Positions 31,716 to 44,400 of a stretch of 64,000 bases of DNA are shown here, in pieces. This stretch comes from Bryopsis sp. KO-2023 (taxonomy: Eukaryota > Chlorophyta > Ulvophyceae > Bryopsidales > Bryopsidaceae). A program made the position numbers and the translations under genes. The notes beneath the pieces were generated by a model. That model searched no databases and had not been told where the DNA came from. It was given only the letters and a program-made list of their open reading frames with translations. Positions within the stretch are counted from its first letter, which is position 1, and the number at the start of each line of letters is the position of its first letter. Where the stretch lies: assembly GCA_030272585.1 (NCBI GenBank), contig BSYQ01000008.1:2418001-2482000 (forward strand), read 5' to 3'.

Positions 31716-32382
31716 CGGCAGTACGTCGACGTGGAGGAAAAGGATCACGTCAAGGGTCGCTTTTTCTACACGCAAACACACAAAAGAGCTCGAATTTGCT
31801 TGCTCCAGCACGCTCGTTCGGAGTTTGGTATTCGAGAGTTGGAAGCTCAGCCTTACTCGACTGGAAACTTGCGTACTGATGAAGAAACCAGCAACTCGCC
31901 GCGCCCTCGAAACAATCAGAGAGGAGGAAGATACGCAGGTTGGGGTTTTCCGTGCTTGTTCGTTCGTTTTCGGAGACGCCCCGCGAAAGAGGATGGGAGC
32001 TAACTTGGCTTTCGCTCTTTTTCCACAGACTATGGACGGGATGGTTGGTTCTTCCTCCTCCCGAAGTCAGCAAGGTTTCCGTGCGCGCACCTCTCTTGCC
32101 CAGCCTCTCGCTGATGGGATTGATTCCAGCGACGCTGAAGCCCTCGCCTCGGAGGGTTACACAACTGTGGCGAGGAGCAAAAACGAGAAGAGCAGGGAAG
32201 AAACGTCGACTGGTGAAAAGTCACGTTCCCTGGAGACGAGCACGACCACCACTGCGGCCGCAGGCCCATCTCCTGCCATCCCAGCAAGCTGGTGGAGAAC
32301 CAGGGCTCTCACGTGGGCTGGAGTTGGAGCGGGAGCGGCTACTCTCGCGTCAGTCATTTTTGCAGTGGCGAAACGCCGCTGA
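31716..32382 (+). CDS. Tail-anchored membrane protein (5' partial)
   Basis: Exons 31716-31827, 31892-31938 and 32029-32382 join in frame. The N-terminal part (VDVEEKDHVKGRFFYTQ, RRALETIREEEDTQ) is charged and helical. A Ser/Thr-rich linker follows, then a C-terminal hydrophobic helix (TWAGVGAGAATLASVIFAVA) ending in KRR. A single C-terminal span with a short basic tail is the layout of tail-anchored proteins inserted post-translationally into ER or organelle outer membranes. The family is not recognised. The 90-nt second intron is in frame and free of stops, so a retained form is possible. An upstream start exon is missing. Confidence 0.6.
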
Positions 32383-33032
32383 GATGGTCCCACCTACGAC
32401 CGACGTCGGGGTTGGGAAGTTATTTATTTTTTTGTTTTTGTTGGGGGCTGAGAAATGCTCCTGACGTTTGGAAATTGTAACAGCAGTGAAAAGTGTGCGA
32501 ACCTCTCGGGCTACTCAAAAAAAGCCAGCTTTTCTTTTGTGTTGTTTCCCTGTGGGCACAATCTATAAGGGTCAACTCTTCAAATTTCGTTGTGGGTGTG
32601 ACCAAGAATATGCCACACAAATGCACCTTGGTGGTGTTTTCGTTCTGCTTTTACAAAAGGATGGAGCCCCATCAATTGGTGTGCCAGCATCAATTGCACA
32701 GTCCATCCAAACTCAAAATTCCACTGCCACTTTCACTCTCATTCTGAGTCGCACTGGGAACGGCCACACTTACAAACGAAAAATTACTATTTAAAAAAAG
32801 GAGATTAACTTCCATTGAAAACTCTACTGTCGCAAGGGCCGACTTCGTTCCCCGCCAGACTTCCAGAAACTCAGCAGACGACTTTTCAGCCAAGCAGTCG
32901 ATTCTTTCCCGCCTCGGCGCTTTCGTGCTCGGTCTTCGGCACGTCGATATCCTTGGTCTTCTTGGTCCCTTCCTCTCTCCGTTGAGCTCGACGCATCGTG
33001 GCCTGTGCTCGTTTCGAATTGGGGACTCCGAC
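32383..33032. other. Intergenic
   Basis: 3' flank of the tail-anchored gene and promoter of the coiled-coil gene. Short open frames (for example 32468-32794) show no recognisable protein features. Confidence 0.5.
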
Positions 33033-36000
33033 ATGAGCGAGCACTCGTTCATGAGCTGCTCGGTGATGAGCGACTCCGACGAGGAGCAGCGCATCCTGGA
33101 GCAGAGGCAGCGGGAACGCTACAAGAAGCTTGAGCACGCCAAGGCCTGGCCGGACTACGACCTCAAGAACTTCAGCTGGGAGGAGACCGACCGGGTGTTC
33201 CGAGAAGAGTGCATCCGCCAGAAGGAGCGGAAACGGAGCAAGGAGCATTGGCAGAGGTTCCTCCGCCTGATCGATCAGGACGAGCCTTGCCCTTTCCTCG
33301 TGACGGAGCTCGAGCCGGAGGACGTGGTGCTGAGGATGCCCGTAGGGACTTGGAAAAACGGATTCCCGTTTTGTTTCAAGTCTGTCGCGGAGCTGAAGGC
33401 GGATCTCTGCTACAAGTGCCGACGCGCGAGAAAGGTAGGAAAAAGATTGATTGCAGAAACGGGCAAAAGCGTCACGCAAGTGTGACGAGACGATATGTCC
33501 CCTCACACCCATGGCTTGCCAGAAACCTTATTTAGTTTCGTTTAGATCTGTTCCGTCGTCTTAACTTGTTGGCTGTACCGATCCTACCAGATCGAATATT
33601 CGCTTCCGGATGTCGACTCAGTCGAGATTCTCGCGCACTGCGTTCTTGAAGCTTTCCCCCACACCTTTCACCTTTTTTTTTTTTTTGGCTTCTTCCATCA
33701 CAAGCTGCTTGTTTTTGTTTTTGGATCTGCACAGGAAACCAAGGAGTTTAAGGCGAAATTGCTCACAGCGGAGTGCAAAGCCTCGGAGGCGGCACGACAA
33801 GGGGAGAAGAACGCGTCGAGGATGATCGAGCGGGAAAAAAAGCACCTGGCGATCTTGAGGGAAAGAGACGAAGCTAAGCAGCGGTTCGAAGAAGTGGCGT
33901 GGGAATTCGCCCACAGCGAAAAAAGACGCCAAGAAATAATGGAACAGTGAGTTGTGTGTGTTTTTGCTTCTTGAAGACAATTCTATTTTTAGTTCTGGTA
34001 AAAATTCCTGTGGGTAGATTGGATCTTTAACGATGCTTTTTTGGTGCGGTCTTTTTGAAGTGAAAGGTAGGCCTCCAACCAAAACAAGAAAGACACACAG
34101 GACAGAAAATTTAACGAAGAAGAAAAAGATATTAAAAAAAAAATAGCAGCAGAAGTGAAATAAATGCCACTGCACTGATGATCACAGCAGCCATAGATTG
34201 CCTTCCTGTTTGTTCTGACAATGGGTGAATTGAATAACAGAGCTGCTAATGGAAGGATAAAAATAAAGAAAGATAGACCTTGTGCGTAAAGAATCCAGAG
34301 AGATGAAACCAGAATTATTTCTTAAAAATCAAGATAAAAAATGTGCAAGTGGGGGTTCCAACGGTGCAACCGATTGAGCAGCTTTTGGATGGTGTTAATG
34401 CAGCCATGAGGGGGAAGTCAAAAGGGAAGAAAATGGGCTCATGGATAGGCTGGAATTCTTGGAGGAGAAGAATGACGAGTTGGGGGTCGAAATATGCCGG
34501 AATCGAGACTGCATCGCCGAACTCGAGGAACGGCATGCCAGGGGTCCTACCATCATGAAGGTAAGCTTTTGTGGCAATCTGTATGCATATTGATGGGATT
34601 TTAAAAAGGAAAAAACCCAGAAATGGCAGGAAATGAAACACATCTGGGACGCCATTGTGTTGGCAAAATATTCCAGGAAGATTTTTTTTTTTTGGGGGGG
34701 GGGGGGGTAAAACTAGGCCTTGCCCAGGGGAAAATAGCACTATGTATGAGGGAGGGGTTTTCTTAAGCGTCCAGTGATCATTTGATTGATATCGATATCA
34801 GTCAGGTTTCTAAAACCAAAACGAAATCAAGATTCGAGAAAAGCAATGGTTTTGGGTTTTTTAAATAGCTGGTTGAAATTCTGAAGGGGGGGCTTGTTCG
34901 TTTCATAGGAACAAGTGAAAACTCTCCGAAAGGTGTGCCAGAATTTAAAGATGCAGACGAAAGACAAGAAGGGAACCATCAAGGAGCTGTTGGGGAAAAT
35001 CAAAGAGGCTGGCATTAACATGGAAGATGTCACCCAAAGAATAGCAGCCAAAAAAAAGGTCAGCTTTTTGGATTGGAAGAAAGGGTCGATCCAAAATTCT
35101 GCCTCTTTGTTTGAAATCGAATATGACTGTTCCTATTCCAACCTCAGAAAGAAAACGGAGAGATTTTTTCAGTGTTAGAAGATTTTTCTGTTTTTTGCTT
35201 TTTAGGCGGTGCTTGAACCAGAGAAGGCCATCGAACAAAAAGCCGGAAAACAGCTGGAAACGGCGAAAAGAAATCCTTTGCTGTGGGAGGGTCAGATCAT
35301 CGTTTCCGAAAAGGAAGAATTTGACAAGAAAACACCGTCCAAAAATTTAGAAAATGTTGAAACTGAAATGGAAACCGAAATGGAAACCGAAGTGGAAACC
35401 GACACTGGAAAAAAGGGTTGTGTGGAATTAGAAAAGAATGGAAGCGAAAACGATTGCCGGGAAACCATGGAGGGGGTGGACAAGATTGGAAATGAGGAAG
35501 GTTTGGAGGAGGAACCTTTGCCATACTACATCGGCAGCAAATTCGGACAAGAGTTGGGGCTGGGTGCTGCACGTGGGAAAAACATCAGGGTAAGAAGGAA
35601 GCTTCCGATTGATTCTGGCTCGACAAAACAGTGAAACAGTGAATAACCTAAGCCAGATTTTTTCAGGTTGCTTGTGGAAAGCCTTGCTTAAGGATATATC
35701 CTTGTGTTTTTTTCTTCCCGGTTTTTTCAGGTGGACTATGGTTTGTATTATTTTCACGGAGAGAACGTCCCTCCGTTCATGCAAAACAAAAACAAGGACA
35801 AGATCTGGTATGTTTTCACCAATTCTGATGGCGAGGAGGAAATCGAAATCGAAGCAATCAAAACCACCACCACCACTGCCATCTCGAAGCCGCCCCTCAA
35901 AAAGAAGTTGAAATCTAAGAAGAATTCTGTGGATGGAAACAACCGCCATGACGGAGCGATCGAGAGGTCCTCCCCAAAGCCCGAAAAAGATCAAAACAGT

Positions 36001-37865
36001 AGTGGTGGTGGTGGAAAAACAATGGAGTCATCTGGAATGTCTTTTGGAGAATGCGGTCCAAAGCTGCCATCGGAAGGCAGCAGCATCAAGAAATCAGGTC
36101 TGAAAAACTCTGGTTTGAGATCAGAGGGTTGCACCATGAAAATTTCCAATGTGGAAAATTTCAGTCCAAGATCACAGGACAGCAGCAAGGAAACCAGTGT
36201 GGAAAATTCCAGTCCCAAATCGAAAAACAGCGGCAAGAAATCCAGTGCGGAAAATTCCAGTCCAAGATCAGAGGATAGAGGCAAAAGGTCCAGTCCGAAA
36301 CAATCAGCTGGAAGGTACCGAGAAAGCTACTTTCACAATTCATTTGAAGAATCCACTCACTGTAGTAGGGACCTCACTTTTTCAAAAAAAAAAACAGAAA
36401 GAAAAAAATACATTCCACTGAATCGTGTTTCTTTCTGGCTTTAATGAACGCGGTGCCCTTCACTTTATTATAGTTCACGAAATCTACAGTCTAGCTTTCT
36501 GCAAAAGTGCTTTGATTTGATTTACAAAAAATGAAAAAATAAAATTTAGAGTAAATGGTCATTACTTTTTTTTTGTCACAATAGGGGAAAGAGTGCCAAT
36601 GAAACACCAGCTTGGAAGCCTACATCGACAGCACCAAAGCCGAAAACAGCTACTGACCAAAAAAAAGCCAAACGCAGAGCTAAGGTGCAAAACATGAAAA
36701 AACGGCATACTAGCGTAATATGATTTTAGGAACGTGTTGAGAAGCACTTGAATGAATCTGCTCCAGAAATAGTGAAATCCTTTGTTTTGAGAAATATGGT
36801 TTCATTTTTTTAATGTTTTTCTTTATTTATTGTTTTAAATTGTATTAAAATTATACCAAGGCTGAAAGCTCCATCTTGGAAAGCCATCTACGGTGCAAAA
36901 TGAGGGATATCGGTTGGCTTTATAATTCTTTACGAATTTCATAACTATATATATATATATATATATTATTCATACATGTTTTTTAGTAAAAGTAATTGAC
37001 TACAAGACTGCAGTGTGCTTCCCCCACCCTGAAAAGGGAAAAAAACCAACTCATCCATACAAAACACTTTGAAGAGCACGTTTTTGGATTTATTTTTTTT
37101 TTGTTGCTAAAACGCTAAACCAACACAGGCCCGTCCAGCGCCGAAATACAAAAAACCATTCTGCCCCAAAAAATCGACGAAGCCTGTGACAATCCCGAAA
37201 GAGAAATTAATGTGGTGCGAATGGAGAAGCAAAACCAGGGGGGCCGTTTTCGATGAATACCGAAAGGACAGGGAAGACTTCGAGCAATACAAATATGAAC
37301 AGGAGCTCATGAGGGAACATCAAGCCCGAATTCAAGAAAGGAAGGACAGAAGAGCAAAACAATTCAAAGTGAGTGTCTAACCTTAACTAGAATTTTTGTA
37401 TCTCTACTTTTTCCACTGTGTTTACTGTTTTTTTTAACAATTTTCAAATTTTCAAATTTTTTGTTTCTTAGTTCTTTCTTTTAGATTTTCATTTTTTTTG
37501 AGGGGGGGTGCAGAGAGGAGGGAACTCACCACCCAAAGTTCATAACGGCAGATAAATATTTCGAATATTTCAATTTTTTTTTTTGAGATTTTGAGTGCTT
37601 GCCAAAAGTTTAGCAGGAAGCTGCAACTGTAAATCTTGTAGGAAGGACTCGATTGGGTCCATATGACAGACAATACAGAGTCGATAACAATTGACACTAT
37701 TAATAATAATAATAATTTCGATTGCTTGTATTTTTGCCCCAGGCTCGTCCAGTCCCGGATTTCTCAAAGCCTTTTGTGCCAAAATTACCTCAAACCCAGG
37801 TCTGGGGACGAGCCCCCTTTCTCCACACGTCTGACCAGCCCCACAACATTTTGAGGAAGAACTAG
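33033..37865 (+). CDS. Coiled-coil protein with two TPX2-like motifs
   Basis: Nine exons: 33033-33434, 33735-33946, 34404-34560, 34909-35058, 35206-35589, 35731-36314, 36585-36684, 37129-37368 and 37743-37865. All phases agree, giving 783 aa. The start is the ATG at 33033 (MSEHSFMSCS). Residues 20-310 are mostly charged coiled coil. The middle has an acidic METE repeat, then a Tyr-rich patch (YGLYYFHGENVPPF). A Ser/Lys tract carries about four copies of a VENSSPKSKNSGKKS-like unit. The end has two ARPxPxxxxPFxPK motifs (ARPAPKYKKPFCPK at 664, ARPVPDFSKPFVPK at 744), the second after a charged helix, as in TPX2-family microtubule-binding domains. A cytoskeletal or spindle role is inference. 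Both motifs start exactly at exon boundaries. Confidence 0.82.
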
Positions 37866-38275
37866 ATACAAATTGCATGCATGCTGTTCGGAGGGGTTGT
37901 ACAATAGTCCTGTATGATTATAGAGGAGTTTTTCTGGTTTTCTTTTTTTTTGAGAACAAACGGACGAATAGGAATCTTGCTTTGTAAAACAAAGAAAAGG
38001 TTTTTTTAACACTTGATTGAGTTGGGCTGTGCTTGTACCAGCTGCACTAGGAGTGAAGAAAGCAATTAAAGAAATTAGAAAACTTAGTCGTGGCGGTTGG
38101 TTTCGTCGAGCCTGACGCACAGATATTCTCTCCCTATTTTTGGGGTTTTTTTTTTAGCCCCAGAGCTGACGCTGGCCGTTGAACTTTTTTCGGTCGAATA
38201 TGACGTTTGGGTCATTACTGCGACAAAGTTTGTTTGATTCTTGTGTTGGAAGAACATTCCTCGTTCTGTTCTGAG

Positions 38276-38305
38276 AACAACAACAACAACAACAACAACA
38301 ACAAC
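38276..38305. repeat. (CAA)n microsatellite
   Basis: About ten CAA units. The flank GTTCTGAGAACAA recurs about 60 bp downstream (38334). Confidence 0.9.
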
Positions 38306-39682
38306 CATAGTTACATATTATTTATTATTGTTTTGTTCTGAGAACAAAAACCATCCCATGCAACTATCCCATATATGGAACGCGCCCTCCTCCCCCACCG
38401 TTGCCAACAGACAGAAACAATTAATTGCATCTGGCAGTACCAGTGATCACTGGGTGTTGCCAATTTCATGAGAATTGGGTGGTGCACTGTTGGGTCCGAG
38501 AGGAACAGCAGAGCGGAAAAACAATCCACGCAACAGAATTTCAAGAGTTCAGGAATCTGGAATCTGTTTACGCTTTAGAAGGCCGCTGGGGCTGTTGTGA
38601 ACTAAACGCTTTTGAACGAAGAGCTGTCCAAAAACATCATAAACTTTCGTTATGTGCTTCCACCAGTTTCTGTCAAGCATGCGAAACGCCAGACAAAATC
38701 GACCAATTTGATCCATTTCTCGACAGGGGCTGTACACCAAGAGTAGGAACTTTGAACTGCTGCCGTAGAGAGGCCGACTTTCAAGTTTGTATTGCGAAGT
38801 ACTGATGGGACAAGTTCTTGTCAGTTTCTGACCATGGTCTTCTGCACCTTTTACTTGTACAGGCACACATGTGCAGTAGTTCTCTGGAACTGGCAGTTTT
38901 CTTTTTGCTGGCAGGGTGGTGATGGATTTGTGTTCACGCTAAAAAATGGTTTGCTACAGCAAAGCCACCTTGGATCTCGGTAAGTAGTACAAAGCTTTTT
39001 CATCAAGATTGGAACATATGGTGTGTCGTCTTGGATTGTGGATTTCTGATCATATCTTGGAATCATTCTTAGCACTTTGCATTTGTTGAAGGCCTTTTCA
39101 ATTCCAACAGTCCATCCTTCTAGAGATCTCTGTGTGACTGAGATAATGATCCCGTTTTTTTTGCAAAGGAACTTTCTTCAAACTCCAAAGAGTCTTCTCT
39201 ACCGTTTCAATTTGAGAAAACCCGTGCAGCCAGAAAAGGGTTTAGAAACATGAAAAATAATATCGCTCATCCTTGCTTGATTTGGCAGTTTAAACAGCTA
39301 GTGGGGGAAAATCAATTTCTCTTCACTGTCCCTTCTGGATTTATGTTACCCCCCCCTCAAGAAAAAGCACTAGTTAAGCCAGTGATGGTTTTCATTCACA
39401 ACTTTCTTCCTTTTTTACTTTTTTTTGTTGTCTTGGATATGCTACATTTGCAAGGCCAGCCAAATGCAACGCATTTATTGAGTATCAACAAAAAACCTTT
39501 TCCTGTGAGATGATAAATAAGGCTGAAGGAAAAGAGAGAAGTTGACCTTCTTTTTTGGCTGCCCCAGCTACCCCTCTTGCTCTATCTTTGCAAAAAAAAC
39601 CTCGAAGAATCGATTATGAACTCGGAATAAACAAGTTTCATGCGGGAATTACTTCAGCTCCACACCAGGTATGAGAAAGTTC

Positions 39683-39716
39683 TTGACGCTGGTTTAAAAA
39701 AAAAAACCAGCGTCAA
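39683..39716. repeat. Perfect 13-bp hairpin with A8 loop
   Basis: TTGACGCTGGTTT and AAACCAGCGTCAA flank eight A residues. No terminator role is claimed in a eukaryote; it may be a folded-back repeat end. Confidence 0.8.
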
Positions 39717-40289
39717 ATTTGGGCAGGTTTTGACTTTTCCTCAGAGAGTTTCGGATATATCTATCGACGCGAGGAAGTTCAGAAAATTCCCCAACAATCG
39801 ATTCTTGCGTGCACGGAACCACCGACTCGGAAAGGGTGGATCTTTCCAAAACGCCCGAGTGCGGATGTGACGCAGGGAGTTCCCCCGCCCCCCCCCCCCC
39901 AAAAAAAAAAAAAAGGGTTGAGAGGACTCGGTGTTCTTCGTCAAGATTCACTGGCTCTGTAAGAAAAGAGCACGTCCCTTGTCGAACAAAAGGGTGGAAA
40001 ACGTAAAATACTAACCCGGGCGACGTGGTGTTTCACCTGCGCGATCGGACTTACCTTTTTGAAAGTACTGGACCACCCCATCGATGGTGCGAACAGAAGA
40101 CGCTGCCGAAAACTTTGACAGAAACAGAACGTGACAGAAACGGAAAGTTCCGCGTTTTGCACAAAACGTGCAGGTTGATGGGGATTTCTGAGCGACTTGA
40201 CAGCGTCGGACACAGCGAGCGATCAAGTCACACGGACCTTTCCGACTCGCTCGGATTGGTCCAATGATTTTTAATTTCTTAATTTTTTT

Positions 40290-40570
40290 TGTTCCTAGGA
40301 ACCTTGAGCCGAAGATTTGGTCGACCCCGAGATAGGTACGGGGTCTACCCGATGTCATGTGCGCCTGGAATCGGTTGCATAGCAATTGCTATGTCGGTTC
40401 CGCCTCGGTTAGCCATGATATCGGGGAAAAGACCAATACCCGGACCGGGCAATTCCAAAGACCGCCCGATCCGTTGGGTGGGCGGCCGAGTCCGGGAATA
40501 CCTTCGTTTTTCCACCGCGGTGGAACCCCCGCCTTGTCGTGGCGTGGTGGCTCCCTTACTTAAGGGTCCA
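40290..40570. other. GC-rich island of unknown origin
   Basis: About 280 bp of CpG-rich sequence stands out in A/T-rich surroundings. It contains short palindromes (ACCGCGGT, CCCTTACTTAAGGG). An open frame crosses it but shows no recognisable protein. It may be a transposon remnant. Confidence 0.35.
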
Positions 40571-41282
40571 AGAGGGGTTCAAAATAATCATTTGTTTTTT
40601 TTCTTACTTCTCTTTCTCTTTCTCTTAATTTTTAATTTTAAACTTAGATTATTTCTTTTTCTTTTTATTATTTGATTGTAATTTCCATGGCTTTTTTAAA
40701 AGTCGCTTTTCAAGTAGAAAACAATATTCGGATCAAACGCAAGCAAGCCAATCATCCAATTGATCAATAACCATATCCCTGAAGGAAGCGTTTCTGGAAA
40801 TGTGAGTGGGCTAAAATCGAAAATGGGATTTTCATCCTCCGTTAGAAGCAAGTTGCTGTCAGCAACATATTCTATTACAGCGCTTCGATCGTAACATATT
40901 CCCACGCCCCTGGTCAACGATTTTGCGTGTTGATCCAGTGAATTTAATTCTTCTCTGGACTGAGAGGTAGAATATGGTGCACTGTGGATGATCTTCTGTT
41001 TGGTTCAGGCCCAACAGTAAACGAAATTTCATCATTGTTCAGTACCACTGCTCAGCTTGAAACAAAAATCCCAGAAAGAGCAGTGTGTTGTACTGTGTTT
41101 TTGTTTCACTGTTGATCGTTTCAAGATTTCGAGATTTGTCATGGTGTGCATAATTCCTGTGGCTGGAACAGACCGAAAAAATTATACAAGAAAATCCCAT
41201 CCATTTAAGACCTGTATACAATACAACACCCTGCTATTTGATCAAAAACTCGAAAAAACATCCAAAAACATAGAAGAGGAGA

Positions 41283-41307
41283 CCCCCCCCCCCCCCCCCC
41301 CCCCCCC
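41283..41307. repeat. C25 homopolymer
   Basis: An uninterrupted run of 25 C. G/C homopolymers of 10-16 also occur near 16009, 31121, 34695 and 46826, so such runs are a habit of this genome. Confidence 0.95.
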
Positions 41308-41460
41308 AGCACACACACAAAATATTTCTTTTTAATAGATGGAGCCGCACTCAAAACTTGATGAATTTACAACAATCGACAAAACTTGCCATCACCACCC
41401 TTGGGAAGGCACCATACTTCAAAAGCAAAAAAAAAACCCATAAGATGAGTTGCAGAGGAT

Positions 41461-44400
41461 TCACGTTCGTTCGCCGGTTGATTGGACATGTATTGACAGG
41501 GACTCTCGTAAATCGAGGGCCCTCTGGACGAGACGCTTCGGCACCCCCCTGTCGCATGCAACATGAAATCCCGATGACGATCTTGAGTGGCCTGCAGCAT
41601 GGATTGGCAAGAGAAAACAGTCATCCCTTTTCCAGCCAGTAAAAAATAAAAAACATAAATAAAAAAAGGGGCCGATTGATTGAAACAGGGACCCATTACA
41701 TTGACAATACGACAATAAAACATCACCTAATGAAACATGCCTCTCTCCATGCAACGGCAAATATTCTCTCAGGAAAAAAACTGAAATCACCACACCTTCA
41801 CAAGCGAGTGTTTTACACCTCCGGAGAGCCCCTCCTCCGGCTCCAATCATAAAAAAGTTTCACAAAAACCATGGCCACTCGTGGGCTCGTGTCGAAACAA
41901 AGTCTCACATGGAAGCATCGAGCGAAAAATATGCCGAAAGGAAAGACAAAATGCAATCCGACTGCTACTACTCACCATCCACCAGTTTTCTCGACAGTTT
42001 CAAATTCGAAGCCAACTCCGATCCCTCCACAGCCCCGATTCGCATGCACCTCACCATCCATTCCGAAGTCTCGAACAAATCCACCAAATGATGCAAATGT
42101 GTGGCGAAAACCCCCACGCATCCGATTCTGCTCAGCCCTTTCAGAACGGATCCCGCCAGGCTGGCCCCTGCTTTCACTTCCGTGCCTTTTCCCAACTCAT
42201 CCACCAAAACGAGGGTGTTTTTCGTGGCGGTGTTGAGGACGGTGCCCATGTGATGCATTTCTACCGCGAATCCGCTTTTTCCCTCCATGGGTCCATCGCC
42301 CAGAAAGGTTCGGACAATGATTGCATCCAAAAAAGGTAAGGACGCAGATTTAGCAGGGACGGTGAGCCCACATGAGGCCAGCAAGCAGATCGAGCCGATG
42401 CTCCGAATCAAGGTCGACTTTCCTATTGTAGTCACACAAAAAAAAGGAAAACAGACAAATGTTTTTTCAGTGAAATGAAATGGAGGGGGAAAAACTCCAC
42501 AAGACAGAGACGGGTTTTTTGGGGTTTATCGATGAATTGGAAGTGTTTTGAGGGGTTTGGATTTGGGGGCATAATAAATTTCTGGTAAAAATCCTTGGGC
42601 TCAGCGAATTCCAATTCTCACAGATAATCTTGAATTCTTCTTAATTGATTCCCCCCCCCAACAAAAAGGAAAAAAAATTACCACTGAGTGAACTCTGTTT
42701 GCTGACCTCCCATATTGCATCCAGTCAAAAGAATCATTTCTCGAAGCTCCACAGAATTAGTGATCGTCCCTTGACCCAGCGGCATCCAGTAAGGCCAAAT
42801 GTCTTCAAGAGTGATATCCCCACTCTCACCAGAAAGTGCCCTGTTTAAACAAAAAAAAAAAAAAACATCAGCAAAAAATCTCAAATTTTAGAAGAGGATT
42901 ACTTTATTTTTTTAATTTTGATAGTATCAGCAAACTTGACAGTATATAAAGTTTTGTTTTTATCTTGCGAATAAAACATATTTTTGAATTTTGACTAGAA
43001 TCTCACATAGATGTTGGAACGCTCTTCTCAGTGTGCAGACTCTCGCTGCAATTTATTATTTGTTTTAAATTAAAATAAAATAAAATAATAATTGGATGTC
43101 ATCAAAACTCATCATCAAGAAGCTGTTGAAGGGACTGTGATGGTTTATTATTTATTTAATAAATTAATTATTCTATTTATTAGCCAAATTATTTTATTCA
43201 TTGATTTACCGTCGGATGTCTGGGAGTATCCATTGCTTCTGTATGGCGGATTCCACGTGGGCTGTGACAGACATGGTGACGATGGCAAAGGAGGATGCTA
43301 CGCACATGTCAGCCAAAAACACATGCACTTGATCGCACAAATCCTGCAGAATTTCGCAGATGCTCGCTTCTGCGCTGTCACAGGCCTGCCTGTTGAAAAA
43401 AAAAAACAAAAAAAAACACCCACTGAAGACAGAATCAATTACTCGTCGATGCAATCGTTCATGGGGGGAGTCGAAGTGGGAAAAACAATGAATCGTAGCA
43501 ATTGATGCATGCTTGGCATAAAATGTATATGGATTTGCTAGAGTTTGGACGACCAAAAAAATCAAAGGAAGAAAAATTGGAAGAAAAAAATGGACAAAAA
43601 TTGTGCATGATTGTGGTGAGATGGAATTTGGTCAGAAAAAACAACGCTGAAATGAAAAAGCGTCGAGGTAAAATATTTCACTCTAAATTGACACAATGAA
43701 CAAGCTTTAAGACCTATCGCAGAAAACGAAAACTGTGACGAGTGAAAAATTTGAACACAAATCCACCGATAGCCCTGATTTCATCAAAAGGAAATCAGCG
43801 ACAGTGTTTTTCCCGGAACGAAAAGGTGCTACTCACAGTTTCTGTATTTTGAATTTTTTTGAGAAGGGAAGCATAACGTACCCATAACGTACCGATATTG
43901 AACCTGGGCCTTCTCCAGATTTTCCGTTGAATAGACGGTTTTCTTTTGGGCTGCGTGCCGATCATTTGGGTGGAGGAGGCCAAGGGATTTGTTGTCCAAT
44001 GCCCTCAAAACTGGCTTCCCTATCTTCCACCAAAAAAATTTGGAAAGGGGAGGGAGGGGGAAAAGAAATCGCGTAAAAAAAAAACAAAAAAAAAAAAAAA
44101 AAAGCTTTCAAGAAGGAAAATCTTGCAGCAACCGATCCTTAAAAATCGATTAATTTGTTTTTAAAGGTGCGTTGACAAAAGAACACACTAGAAAAGAACA
44201 GAAAAGATAAGAATCGAAAACACCCCTCTCCTCAAACTCGCGTTAGAAGCTATGAAAAAACTGGAAAAAAAATGGTAGAAAAGTAGACAATAAAAGCTGC
44301 GAGGTTATGTATATACCCCCCCCCCAAAAAAAAAAAACAAAACACCTGACGATTGCAATAATATTAATAAATATAAATAATAACCTTAAAAAATTCGAAA

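Larger units (their letters stand above)
37866..41460. other. Long intergenic region, no gene seen
   Basis: No exon is supported on either strand. It holds a (CAA)n microsatellite (38276-38305), a 66-bp segment resembling one in a VWA-gene intron (38667-38730), a poly-A loop hairpin (39683-39716), a GC-rich island (40290-40570) and a C25 run (41283-41307). Confidence 0.5.

Noticed and set aside
38425..38805. 126-codon Cys-containing open frame
   Set aside because: No splice context, no recognisable domain, and part is a dispersed non-coding repeat.
40289..40675. 128-codon open frame in the GC-rich island
   Set aside because: It opens by composition only; no homologous family or splice signals.
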